In this document: positions 26,108 to 34,716 of the stretch, one piece after another
Position numbering within the stretch: position 1 is the stretch's first letter
How the letters are laid out: each line of letters opens with the position of its first letter
Assembly (NCBI GenBank): GCA_902802265.1
Contig: CADCLN010000015.1
Location: forward strand, 1-59,019
Source: an uncultured Bacteroidales bacterium
GTDB taxonomy: Bacteria > Bacteroidota > Bacteroidia > Bacteroidales > Bacteroidaceae
Direction: 5' to 3'
DNA: 59,019 bases
The notes under the pieces: generated by a model
What the model was told of the DNA's origin: nothing
The model's input: only the letters and a program-made list of their open reading frames with translations
The model's database searches: none
Translations under genes and position numbers: made by a program

Positions 26108-26233
26108 TTCATTTGAAGCGAGTTTATAGCTGATTTTTCATAATGTAAATGAACGAAACAAGAAAAATAGGAAAACAAATTTTCTTTCCTTTTTGCATAC
26201 TTCCATATTATAAAAATATCATTAGTTAAATAG

Positions 26234-26299
26234 GCAATAAAGAACTGTCACATAGGCAATAAAAAGAAAAGCATTGCCTATGCGACAGTCCTTTATTGC
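26234..26299. terminator. 27-bp-arm palindrome, probable bidirectional terminator
   Basis: Arms 26234-26260 and 26273-26299 are complementary at 25 of 27 positions around a 12-base A-rich loop. It lies downstream of the minus-strand bat/PAP2 operon and of the plus-strand TPR relic. It may be a mobile palindromic element used as a terminator. Confidence 0.8.
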
Positions 26300-26349
26300 G
26301 GGAAGTGTAGATTTTCCTAATAAACGAAAAAACATTTCCTGTAAATATT

Positions 26350-27045
26350 TCACCCCAGCCCCAGGGTCATGGCAAAGATAATGACCAAGATGTAGTTGCA
26401 GAAGATGACGGCGAGGAGGGCGTCCATATCGCTGACGAGATAGCCGGAGGGTGTGAAATGGGTGGAGATAAGTCGCTTGATGCTCCAGCGGCGACGGATG
26501 CGCTCCATGAGGAAGTAGAACAAGGTGCCAAGCAGTATGCCGACAAGGAAGCCGACAAGGACATCGCCTATGTGATGAACACCTAAGTAGATGCGGGTGA
26601 AGGTGGTGGATAGCGACCAAAACAGGAGGGTCAGCGTGACTTTGGAGTAACGGAAAAGCCAGGAAAGAAAGACGGCCACACACATGGTGTTGCAGGCATG
26701 GCCGGAGAAGAATCCGTAACGCCCGCCACGATAGCCGCGGACAACGTCAACCATGTACATGAGCTGGGGGTCTTGCGTAGGACGCCAGCGTTCTACCATG
26801 GGTTTTACAAGTCCCGAACAGATGCGGTCTGCTACGACTATCAGCAGGCCGAGGGCAAGAAAGATAAGGAGGAATTCGCGCAGGGTGTTGTTCTTGAAGA
26901 TGACGATGAGCAGCGTGAGGATAACAAGCGACCAGGAAAAGGTGTTGGTCACGGTGTACATGACGTTGTCCCAGAAGATGGAGTCGCTGCCGTTGAGTGC
27001 CAACGTCCATTCGTGATCAAGTTGTATGAGGTGCGAGAAGTCCAT
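26350..27045 (-). CDS. PAP2-family membrane phosphatase
   Basis: A 231-aa integral membrane protein with the three PAP2 (acid phosphatase) motifs: KPMVERWRP, FSGHACN (variant of PSGH) and TRIYLGVHHIGDV, holding the catalytic histidines. Several transmembrane helices surround them. Members dephosphorylate undecaprenyl pyrophosphate, lipid A or phosphatidyl lipids. The start at MDFSHLIQLDHEW was chosen; a longer frame to 27114 would overlap the upstream gene. It is the last gene of the bat-type operon, 16 bases behind batE. The substrate is not determinable here. Confidence 0.92.
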   Translation of the reverse strand: MDFSHLIQLDHEWTLALNGSDSIFWDNVMYTVTNTFSWSLVILTLLIVIFKNNTLREFLLIFLALGLLIVVADRICSGLVKPMVERWRPTQDPQLMYMVDVVRGYRGGRYGFFSGHACNTMCVAVFLSWLFRYSKVTLTLLFWSLSTTFTRIYLGVHHIGDVLVGFLVGILLGTLFYFLMERIRRRWSIKRLISTHFTPSGYLVSDMDALLAVIFCNYILVIIFAMTLGLG

Positions 27046-27061
27046 TTTTGCGGTTTTGTTT

Positions 27062-27811
27062 TTAGATGATTTCCACGGCTTGGGCAGGAATCCAGCCTTG
27101 TTTGCCTTCTTCAAATTTCACTTCGTACCAGTTCTTCATGGTGCTGTCGAGTATCTCTACCTTGGAGCCTTCGTGAATGAGGAAGAGGTCGGTGCTGTTT
27201 TCGCTGGGAGAACTTTTCACGGAGATGGCGGGGTCCATGACAATGGCAGCGGCATGGTTTGCCATTTCTGTGTATTGTGAATGGGCTGCGAGGTTGGTCA
27301 GGACGACAAGGAAGAAGAAGAGCATTGACAAGTAGAAGCCTGCTTTGCGAATGGGGATACTGAAAGCAAGGAAATAGATGAGCAGGCACACCAGGGCGAG
27401 CACGAAACAGATAATGCCGGTAGTAGCCCATGCGGTAAGACTCTGTAAATGCGTGAGGTTTCGCCACCATGTGACGAAAAACATTTCGGAGGGAGGTGTA
27501 ACCTTGTCTATGGTTTTGCCACGGGCAAAGGCGAGGTTGGAACGGATGTCGCCATCGCCTGGACTAAGAACGAGAGCTCGCTCGTAGTTGAGGATTGCCA
27601 GAGGAATATTGTCTTGCTTGTAGTAGCAATTGCCCAGGTTGTAATAGATTTCTGCTGCCACGCCTTGTTTCGCAAGGATGGCTTCGTAGGTTTGGGCGGC
27701 TTCGGCATAGTGTTCTTTGCTGTAAAGATTGTCTGCCTCTTGCTTCGTTTGGGCAAAAGCGGATGCAGAGAACGCTATGAAGATGGCGTATAGAATGGTT
27801 TTGCGTAACAT
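27062..27811 (-). CDS. batE: BatE-like TPR/SH3 protein
   Basis: A 249-aa protein with signal peptide, TPR repeats (EADNLYSKEHYAEAAQTYEAIL, YYNLGNCYYKQDNIPLAILNYERAL), two transmembrane helices near the middle and a C-terminal bacterial SH3 domain (AIVMDPAISVKSSPSENST, WYEVKFEEGKQGWIPAQAVEII). This layout matches BatE of the aerotolerance operon. The start MLRKTILYAIF was chosen because the upstream frame extension lacks signal features and runs into the batD end. It is thought to act in the periplasm with the other Bat proteins. Confidence 0.9.
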   Translation of the reverse strand: MLRKTILYAIFIAFSASAFAQTKQEADNLYSKEHYAEAAQTYEAILAKQGVAAEIYYNLGNCYYKQDNIPLAILNYERALVLSPGDGDIRSNLAFARGKTIDKVTPPSEMFFVTWWRNLTHLQSLTAWATTGIICFVLALVCLLIYFLAFSIPIRKAGFYLSMLFFFLVVLTNLAAHSQYTEMANHAAAIVMDPAISVKSSPSENSTDLFLIHEGSKVEILDSTMKNWYEVKFEEGKQGWIPAQAVEII

Positions 27812-27851
27812 CGGAAAGTTATACGTTTGACTTTTAATGTTAATTGTTCGT

Positions 27852-29705
27852 TTAAATGGAGCCTTCCATCTGTGTGATGATACGGATGGCGCTATTATAG
27901 ACACTCTCCATGTTGGTGGTGGCGTCGCCTGGTGCGTAGCGTGCAAATTCGCAGTCGTCGAGCGTCTTGATGAAGGCGGCGATGTGTTCCTGCGAGACGT
28001 TGCTTGCCGTGAGTTCCGACTGAATGTTGTCCTTGCTTAGACGTTCCTGCGGAATGTTGAGTTTGTCGGCGACATAGCCCAGCATGGCTCGAAGCACTTC
28101 GTCGTAGAATTCACTTTGCTTTTTGTCTGCCAGCAGTTTGTTGGCTTTCTTCATGCGTTTCAGGGCAGTCTTATTCGCTTTGCGTCCACGTACCCGTACA
28201 GAATCGTTGGCTGCTGCCATGCGTTTGTACCCTATCACGAGTGCGGCGATGAAGAGGATGAACGGCACGGCGTAGTAGAGTGCATAACGGGTTGTGCCCC
28301 AGAGTTGTTCGCCATGCTGATAGAGCGTCACGTCGCCTTGCTTGATGTAACGGATGTCTTGGTTCAGTTCGGTTACATCTTGCTGATTGTTGGAGTAGTC
28401 TGCAGTATGTGCATTGCCCCCAGCGCCTTTGTTCACTTTCAGGGTGTAAGGTTCGGTCTGGAGTGTCTTGTAGGTTCTGCTTTCGGTGTCGAAATAAACG
28501 AAATCGGTGGCAGGAATGGTGTAGGTGCCTGCATGGCGTGGAACAACGAGGTATTCAAATTCCTTGGAACCTGACAAGCCGCTGCGAGTGAGGGAGAATT
28601 TGTCGTTCACCTTGGCGTCGTAGGTTTCAAAGTCTTTTGGGAATGCCACTTCGGGGGTGTTGATGAGTTTCATGTTGCCCACACCTTTCACATTCAGTCT
28701 GAGGGTGACGGCATCGTTGGCATCGACCTCTTGTGGACTGAGAGAAGAACTGATGCTGAATTGTCCCACAGCTCCAGAGAAATTGGCGGGTTTGTTGGGC
28801 AGAGGTGAGACATGCATGACAAGGCGGGGAGTGGTGATGTGCTTGGTCATCTCCTGCATACCGGTAATGCCATTGAAGAAGGCATCGATGGGGTCAATGT
28901 TTCGGGCTCGTACAACGACGGTGCCTTCGTAAGTGATGGAGGGGATGACAAGGTCGCCACTCTTTTGGGGGAAGAGTACGTATTGGCTCCAAATGACGGA
29001 GCGGTAGTTGCGACCATTGTATTGTTCAAGCTGGAAGTTTTTGTTGCGTGGCAACGATACTTCCTGTATCTGGAATCCGTCGAGTGTGGGGAGTTTACCT
29101 TCCAGCTGCGTCAGGTTGACCAGTGTATAGATTTTGTAGGTAAGCAGAACAGCCTCTTGTTCGTAAACGTTTGTACGACTGAGAGTTGCCGTCATAAAGA
29201 GGTCGTTGGTAGAGATGTTACTGCCAGAAGTAACTGGACGTGAGGTTTGCGGACTGCCTTGCTGTGAGGAAGAATGGCTGCCAGAGGACTGCTGTTGTCC
29301 CTGCGAACTGCCGCCCTGCCCTATCGACAGGACTTTCACCTTGACAGGATTCGACTTAATCACTGTACCGTCAACGGTCACTGAGGCCGGATTGATGGTA
29401 TAAGTGCCTGCCACACTGCAGAGTACCACAAAGGTGTAGGTGATGCTGCTGCTTTGTGTGGTGCGTCCGTTGATAATCTGGAAACTGCTTTGCGAAGAAG
29501 TGCTGGGACCATAGATGACTTCAAAACCTTTGAAATCGGGCGGTGTGAAGTGGCTGGCTCCCTGGGTGTTTACCGTAAACTGCACACGGAATTTGTCGCC
29601 GACTTCTACCGTTGAGGGGGCAGAAGTTGTGAGTGTGAAGCCATCAGCAAATAAACGGACGGATATGGTTGTCAATAATATAAATACGCTGAATAATCTT
29701 TTCAT
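27852..29705 (-). CDS. batD: BatD protein
   Basis: A 617-aa protein with signal peptide (1-20), repeated beta-sandwich domains (FTLTTSAPSTVEVGDKFRVQFTV; later ISSSLSPQEVDANDAVTLRL), a Ser/Gln-rich linker (~135-165) and one transmembrane helix (~488-508) followed by a cytoplasmic helical tail, as in the BatD family. The family is linked to oxygen tolerance and envelope stress in Bacteroides and Leptospira, with unclear mechanism. It sits between batC and batE, with a 40-base gap to batE. Confidence 0.95.
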   Translation of the reverse strand: MKRLFSVFILLTTISVRLFADGFTLTTSAPSTVEVGDKFRVQFTVNTQGASHFTPPDFKGFEVIYGPSTSSQSSFQIINGRTTQSSSITYTFVVLCSVAGTYTINPASVTVDGTVIKSNPVKVKVLSIGQGGSSQGQQQSSGSHSSSQQGSPQTSRPVTSGSNISTNDLFMTATLSRTNVYEQEAVLLTYKIYTLVNLTQLEGKLPTLDGFQIQEVSLPRNKNFQLEQYNGRNYRSVIWSQYVLFPQKSGDLVIPSITYEGTVVVRARNIDPIDAFFNGITGMQEMTKHITTPRLVMHVSPLPNKPANFSGAVGQFSISSSLSPQEVDANDAVTLRLNVKGVGNMKLINTPEVAFPKDFETYDAKVNDKFSLTRSGLSGSKEFEYLVVPRHAGTYTIPATDFVYFDTESRTYKTLQTEPYTLKVNKGAGGNAHTADYSNNQQDVTELNQDIRYIKQGDVTLYQHGEQLWGTTRYALYYAVPFILFIAALVIGYKRMAAANDSVRVRGRKANKTALKRMKKANKLLADKKQSEFYDEVLRAMLGYVADKLNIPQERLSKDNIQSELTASNVSQEHIAAFIKTLDDCEFARYAPGDATTNMESVYNSAIRIITQMEGSI

Positions 29706-29751
29706 TTGTACGGTTTCAGTAGTTTAACGTAAAAACTTAAAAACGTATATT

Positions 29752-30504
29752 TTACCAGTCTTTCTCCAGACTTTTGCGATTGGCATTTTGATGTTTTACC
29801 TTGCGCTGAACGTTTTTCTCATCATGTTGAGCAGAGTTGAGCAATTGTTCGGCAGCTTGCTCCGACATTTGATTCTTTTCTTCCTTTTTCTGTTGCTGCT
29901 GTTGCTGTTGTTGCTGTTGCTGTTGCTGCTGCTGTTGTTGCTGTTGTTGTTGTTGTTCGTCCTTTTTATCTTCTTTCTTGTCTTTATCTTTATTGTCATT
30001 ACCACCGCCCTGCTGCTGGTTGTTGTTGTCCTGGCTCTTCTTCAGTTGGTGCATGGCCATCGCCAGGTTGTAGCGGGTTTGGTGGTCATCGGGATTGCAA
30101 CGCAGACTGCTTTTGTAAAGATTGACGGCGTTCTGAAAGGCTGATGTCGCATCTTGGTTGCTTTTCAGCAGTGAAGTGCCCTGTGCGTACCACACGTTGC
30201 CAAGATTATGGAAGTTCATCGCTCGTTTCATCTGGTTGGTGGTGCCTACGGAGTCGGCATTCAAATATTTGCTTGCTCCTATGGAATCTTTGCCTTGTAA
30301 AAGATAAGCATTGCCCAGATTATAGAAGGCTTCGTAGGAATGTTCCTTTGCGAGGGCTTTCAGATAATACGTTTCAGCCTTGTCATATTGTTCGGCACGG
30401 AAGGCTCTGTTTCCCATGCGAATATAATCACGGTCGTTGTTCTGAGCCAACGCCGACAGACAGACGGAACAGCAAATAATGATATATAAGCAGTATTTTT
30501 TCAT
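29752..30504 (-). CDS. batC: BatC-like TPR protein with a 22-residue polyglutamine tract
   Basis: A 250-aa protein with signal peptide (MKKYCLYIIICCSVCLSALAQ), about three TPR units (MGNRAFRAEQYDKAETYYLKAL, AFYNLGNAYLLQGKDS, NLGNVWYAQGTSLL) and a highly charged tail. The tail contains 22 consecutive glutamines encoded by mixed CAG/CAA codons at 29890-29955, flanked by Lys/Glu/Asp runs. The mixed codons argue against a simple sequencing slip, but the length is likely variable between strains. It lies 5 bases behind batB, so translation is probably coupled. Confidence 0.9.
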   Translation of the reverse strand: MKKYCLYIIICCSVCLSALAQNNDRDYIRMGNRAFRAEQYDKAETYYLKALAKEHSYEAFYNLGNAYLLQGKDSIGASKYLNADSVGTTNQMKRAMNFHNLGNVWYAQGTSLLKSNQDATSAFQNAVNLYKSSLRCNPDDHQTRYNLAMAMHQLKKSQDNNNQQQGGGNDNKDKDKKEDKKDEQQQQQQQQQQQQQQQQQQQQQQKKEEKNQMSEQAAEQLLNSAQHDEKNVQRKVKHQNANRKSLEKDW

Positions 30505-30509
30505 CCTTT

Positions 30510-31532
30510 CTATCTCCTTTTAAATAGAGTAATCTTCCTGAACAAGGGATTTTGTTTCTCGGTGATGCAACATTCTGCAATAAGCACGAGCAAGAGCAGA
30601 ATGGCAACAGCTATAAACTGTTCATCGTATTCGGAGTACATCGAGGTGGAGATGTCTTCTTTCTGCATCTTCTCTATTTCTTTAGCCAAGATGCTCTGTG
30701 CCTGATTGGTCTGGTCCACATGGATATACATGCCACCCCCAGCCTTGGCAATTTCTTTGCCTACCTGTTCGTTCAGTTTGGTGGTGACCACGTTTCCTTG
30801 CAGGTCTCTCTTGTAATTACCTCCACCCATCGGGATGGGGCCACCATTGGTGGTTCCCACCGAGAGCACAAAAATCTGTATGCCAGCTTTCTTGGCTTGC
30901 TCTGCTGCTTCGACAGCTCCCGATTCGTGGTCTTCTGCATCGGTTATGAGTATCAGTGCCCGTCCCACTTTTGATTTCTCCGAGAAACCTGCCACGGATC
31001 GCTGGATGGCTTCTGCCATGTTGGTTCCCTGCACAGGGATGGTGGCTGGATTCAGTTGTTCCAGAAACATCTTGGCACTGACATAGTCGGAGGTCATAGG
31101 CAACAGCGTGATGGCTGAACCGGCAAAGGCAACCAGTCCCATCTTGTCTTGATCGAATTGCTCAATTAACTTGCTGACAATCATCTTCGACTTGTCCAGA
31201 CGACTGGGACTGACATCGCGGCATAGCATGGAGTTGGACACGTCGCAGGCTATCATCACTTCGATGCCTGAACGTTTCACTTCTTCATTGCGTGTACCGA
31301 ACTGGGGGCGTGCCATAATGACGATGGCTAAACCCAGGGCTGTCATCATCAGGGCAAACTTCAGATGGTTTCTCAGCGGCGACACATCGGGCATGAGGTG
31401 AGACATCAGCCGTGGGTCGCCAAACATTTTCAATTGCTTCTTCATCCGCCACCGAATAAGCACATACAGTGCAATCAGCAAGGGGATGATCAGCAACAGG
31501 TACAAGTATGTGGGGTTTGCAAATCTGAACAT
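30510..31532 (-). CDS. batB: BatB: membrane-anchored von Willebrand factor A protein
   Basis: A 340-aa protein with two N-terminal transmembrane helices (~8-26, ~57-75), a VWA domain with a complete MIDAS motif DVSNSM (97-102), and one C-terminal helix (~308-326). VWA domains bind metal and partner proteins and often work with MoxR ATPases. It follows batA by 2 bases and precedes batC by 5, typical of the bat operon. Confidence 0.95.
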   Translation of the reverse strand: MFRFANPTYLYLLLIIPLLIALYVLIRWRMKKQLKMFGDPRLMSHLMPDVSPLRNHLKFALMMTALGLAIVIMARPQFGTRNEEVKRSGIEVMIACDVSNSMLCRDVSPSRLDKSKMIVSKLIEQFDQDKMGLVAFAGSAITLLPMTSDYVSAKMFLEQLNPATIPVQGTNMAEAIQRSVAGFSEKSKVGRALILITDAEDHESGAVEAAEQAKKAGIQIFVLSVGTTNGGPIPMGGGNYKRDLQGNVVTTKLNEQVGKEIAKAGGGMYIHVDQTNQAQSILAKEIEKMQKEDISTSMYSEYDEQFIAVAILLLLVLIAECCITEKQNPLFRKITLFKRR

Positions 31533-31534
31533 AA

Positions 31535-32524
31535 TTAAGGCAATCTCTTTAATACTAAATAACGAACCAGAATTTCAAGCAAAAGCACCAGAAATGCAGC
31601 TAAAGCATAAGGTTCATAAAGTTCGCTGCGCTTGCTGAACTCCTTCACACTGAACTTGGTACGTTCCATTTTGTCAATGTCGGCATATACGGCTGTAAGG
31701 TCAGCATTTTGCTGAGCACGGAAATAGCGTCCACCTGTCTCATTCGATATTTTGTTCATGGTGGGTTCGTCGATCTCTACGGGCAGCATCACCGTGCCAC
31801 CTGTTGGCAGCGGATAGGGAGCCATGCCGTTCTTACCGATACCAATCGTGTAGATGCGAACTTTATATTTCTTGGCAATCTCAGCGGCAGTTAACGGAGA
31901 GATATTTCCGCTGTTGTTCACACCGTCGGTCAAAAGGATGATAACCTTCGACTTGGCTTGACTATCCTTCAGACGGAGGATGGCATTCATGATGCCGTCG
32001 CCAATGGCAGTACCGTCGTCAATGATGCCACGGGCAGCCATGTTGCAGTCCACACTGTTGTACAGACTCATCAGCACAGCGTGGTCGGTGGTAAGCGGAC
32101 ACTGGGTGTAGGTTTCTCCTGCAAAGATGGTCAGACCGATGTTGTCGTTGCGGCGTTTTTCGATAAACTGCTGAGCGATGACTTTCAGAGCCTCCACACG
32201 GTTGGGCTTGAAATCTTGTGCCAGCATACTGGTGGACACATCGACTGCCAGCATGATGTCAATGCCCTCGGCGTCGGTGTCGCTCCAGGTGTGCTTGCTT
32301 TGCGGACGAGCCAAAATGCAGACTACTAGCGTGAAAAGAGCCAGTCGCAAGAGGAAGGGCAGATGGAACAAGTAGAGTCGGAGGCTTTTGGGTGCCATCC
32401 TGTACTTGATGGTTTCGGGCACCTTCAGCGAAGGCAAACTCTTCTTGTATTTCAGCACATACCATAATATATAAGGTATGAGTGCCAGCAGCAGTATGAA
32501 AAAAAGCGGATTCTTAAATTCCAT
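31535..32524 (-). CDS. batA: BatA: membrane-anchored von Willebrand factor A protein
   Basis: A 329-aa protein with transmembrane helices at ~7-25 and ~55-72, a VWA domain with MIDAS DVSTSM (95-100) and a C-terminal helix (~308-325). It is the paralogue of the next gene batB, sharing layout and the LARPQ/MARPQ motif after the second helix. It is expected to form a complex with BatB and to be acted on by the MoxR ATPase encoded upstream in the same operon. Confidence 0.95.
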   Translation of the reverse strand: MEFKNPLFFILLLALIPYILWYVLKYKKSLPSLKVPETIKYRMAPKSLRLYLFHLPFLLRLALFTLVVCILARPQSKHTWSDTDAEGIDIMLAVDVSTSMLAQDFKPNRVEALKVIAQQFIEKRRNDNIGLTIFAGETYTQCPLTTDHAVLMSLYNSVDCNMAARGIIDDGTAIGDGIMNAILRLKDSQAKSKVIILLTDGVNNSGNISPLTAAEIAKKYKVRIYTIGIGKNGMAPYPLPTGGTVMLPVEIDEPTMNKISNETGGRYFRAQQNADLTAVYADIDKMERTKFSVKEFSKRSELYEPYALAAFLVLLLEILVRYLVLKRLP

Positions 32525-32525
32525 C

Positions 32526-33608
32526 TTACAATGTCAACATATAAATTCTGTAACACAAATAGCCTACCACACAAATCAGCACAAAGGCAGCCAGTGCCAC
32601 ACCCGCTGTCAGCAGACGTTTGGTCATCTTGGAGTGTGGTTCCACCACCACGACTTCTTCGGGCTGAGCCTTCTGTTCTTCGGTTTCTTCCTGCTTCGTC
32701 TGGTTGATATACTCGATGGCAGTCACAAGGTTACGGTCGTTTTCGTTAATCAGCGTGCTGTACTTTGCAAACTTCACAAGGTCAGCCGTCTGGAACAATT
32801 CACGCAGTTCGTTGATGGCTTCCTCGTCGTTCACCTCCTGCAACTTCGTGATGATTTCAAACGAAGTCATCTCCATCGCATTGAATCCATAGCGTTCACG
32901 GATATACTGGCGCAGGGTGTCGGTCAGCTGCGTGTAATACTCCTTTGAGTCTTCACTCTGCCACAGTGCCTTGTCCTCCTTGATTTCGGCAATCTTCTGC
33001 ATGGCAGCCTTGTGGGGAGCAATGTGCTTCTTCGTCTTGATGCGGCGAATGATAGGCTTGTTATCCTTCAGGCGTACAGCCACATAAATCAGCAGCAGCG
33101 TGATAAGCACCGACAGGATGGAGAGCCAGAACACCAGGTTCCAGTCTTCCCACACAAAGGGGGGAGCCATCTCATTCTTAAGTCCGAAAATGCTGTCAAC
33201 GTGCAGGGTGTCAATCTCGAAGGGGATGATGACCTTCATACCCAGATTCTTCGACTTATACACTTTTCCCTTCACCTTCACCTCCATCGGAGGGATGTTG
33301 TAGAGCGCAGTATCAAACGAGGTGACATAATATTTCCGTTTAAGCACCATGCGTTTGCCTTCGTTCACATATTCTGTATCCACAGGCGTTGCACTCATGA
33401 ACTCCAGTCCTGGCACAATCTGCTGCAGGGAATCATACTCCGGCAATTCCACTTCGTCCTTTGCGTCTGCACTGACTTCCAACGAAATACCCATGCGACT
33501 ACCAATGAAGATGTCTGCCGAATCCAGCTTGGCATCCACCGTCACCTGTGCTTTTGCCGAAAGCAACGACAGGAAAGATATGATAAGAACCCTCGAAACA
33601 TACGACAT
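32526..33608 (-). CDS. Bat-operon membrane protein of unknown function
   Basis: A 360-aa protein with signal peptide (MSYVSRVLIISFLSLLSAKAQ), a periplasmic beta-rich domain (VTVDAKLDSADIFIGSRMGISLEV), one helix near residue 165-185, a cytoplasmic helical domain (HKAAMQKIAEIKEDKALW) and a final helix near the C-terminus. Proteins of this layout occur between the DUF58 gene and batA in Bacteroidota. The start at 33608 is preferred: the upstream frame extension to 33707 is encoded by dispersed repeat B (33586-33682), so it is a chance reading of a repeat rather than protein. Confidence 0.8.
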   Translation of the reverse strand: MSYVSRVLIISFLSLLSAKAQVTVDAKLDSADIFIGSRMGISLEVSADAKDEVELPEYDSLQQIVPGLEFMSATPVDTEYVNEGKRMVLKRKYYVTSFDTALYNIPPMEVKVKGKVYKSKNLGMKVIIPFEIDTLHVDSIFGLKNEMAPPFVWEDWNLVFWLSILSVLITLLLIYVAVRLKDNKPIIRRIKTKKHIAPHKAAMQKIAEIKEDKALWQSEDSKEYYTQLTDTLRQYIRERYGFNAMEMTSFEIITKLQEVNDEEAINELRELFQTADLVKFAKYSTLINENDRNLVTAIEYINQTKQEETEEQKAQPEEVVVVEPHSKMTKRLLTAGVALAAFVLICVVGYLCYRIYMLTL

Positions 33609-33682
33609 AAAAATCAAGCCGAAGTTGCCCCTGCGGGGAGGCTTAGATTTTTGGGAGTATGTAAGAGGCTCGACGAAGTCAA
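33586..33682 (+). repeat. 97-bp dispersed repeat, copy B
   Basis: Same repeat as 18305-18401 (89 of 97 bases identical, no gaps). It overlaps the start codon of the minus-strand gene at 33608 and extends upstream of it. Read on the minus strand it gives the spurious frame ending RRGNFGLIF that appears to lengthen that gene. Confidence 0.9.
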
Positions 33683-33741
33683 TGAAGAATCTTTGAAATA
33701 TTTTCATGAAGAAATGAAATTAAAGGGAAGTTAAAGGGACG

Positions 33742-33802
33742 AATGGTACATGGTACATAGTAAATGGTAAATAGTAAATAAAGTTGGTAAATGGTAAATG
33801 GT
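33742..33802. repeat. Degenerate 7-bp tandem repeats (TGGTAAA / TAGTAAA / TGGTACA)
   Basis: About eight heptamers of TGGTAAA type fill the spacer between the DUF58 gene end and dispersed repeat B. Together they make a 194-base gap inside the otherwise tightly packed bat operon. Confidence 0.75.
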
Positions 33803-34672
33803 CTATGCCCTTCTCTTAAACAAATTCAGCAGCGCCTTCACATAGTCCTCATCGGTGCGGACAGAGACACTATCCACATTCGACTTCGTAAACACCGTCT
33901 TGAGCCAACCTTGATACTGAATCCACCATTCGTGGTGAGCCCTGCGCACAGCCTTGCTGCTCGTGTCCACCAGAATGTCCTCGTCGGTCTCGGCATCGTG
34001 CATCTTCACAATGCCCACATTGGGCAGTTCCGTCATGCGCTGGTCATAAACCTGCACGGCAATCACATCGTGTCGGCGGTTGGCTATCGTCAACTGACTG
34101 GTATAATCCTGATGGTCAAAGAAGTCGCTCAGCAGAAACACCGTGCAACGCTTCTTGATGGCATTCGTCATGTACTCTATCGCCATGCCGATGTCCGTCC
34201 TGTTGCTGGCAGGCTGGAAATCCAGCAGTTCGCGGATAATGAACAAAATGTGCTTACGTCCCTTCTTCGGAGGGATGAACTTCTCGATGCGGTCCGAGAA
34301 GAAAATCACACCTATCTTGTCATTATTCTGAATGGCAGAAAAAGCCAGCGTGGCAGCAATCTCGGTAGCCATCTCGCGCTTGGTCTGCATTTGCGTACCG
34401 AAATCCAGACTGCCCGACACATCTACCAACAACATCACAGTCAGCTCGCGTTCCTCTTCAAACACCTTGACATAGGGCTTGTTGAAACGCGCCGTCACGT
34501 TCCAGTCAATGTCGCGCACATCGTCACCATACTGATACTCGCGCACCTCACTGAAAGCCATACCGCGTCCCTTGAAGGCAGAGTGATACTCTCCAGCAAA
34601 AATATTGTTGGAGAGACCACGTGTCTTTATCTCAATCTTGCGGACCTTCTTTAAAAGTTCTTCGTATTCCAC
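33803..34672 (-). CDS. DUF58-domain VWA-like protein of the bat operon
   Basis: A 289-aa soluble protein. The DUF58 core (GMAFSEVREYQYGDDVRDIDWNVTAR) is followed by a VWA-like fold with DVSGSLDFG. Such proteins are encoded beside MoxR ATPases and are thought to be their client or adaptor. It is 44 bases downstream of the moxR gene and upstream of the bat membrane proteins. Confidence 0.93.
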   Translation of the reverse strand: MEYEELLKKVRKIEIKTRGLSNNIFAGEYHSAFKGRGMAFSEVREYQYGDDVRDIDWNVTARFNKPYVKVFEEERELTVMLLVDVSGSLDFGTQMQTKREMATEIAATLAFSAIQNNDKIGVIFFSDRIEKFIPPKKGRKHILFIIRELLDFQPASNRTDIGMAIEYMTNAIKKRCTVFLLSDFFDHQDYTSQLTIANRRHDVIAVQVYDQRMTELPNVGIVKMHDAETDEDILVDTSSKAVRRAHHEWWIQYQGWLKTVFTKSNVDSVSVRTDEDYVKALLNLFKRRA

Positions 34673-34716
34673 TACTTGTCAAAAATGATACATTGCGCAG
34701 GCTGAAGGGCACACTC

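Noticed and set aside
33609-33707. N-terminal extension of the bat-operon membrane protein
   Set aside because: It is a translation of dispersed repeat B; the signal peptide begins at 33608.
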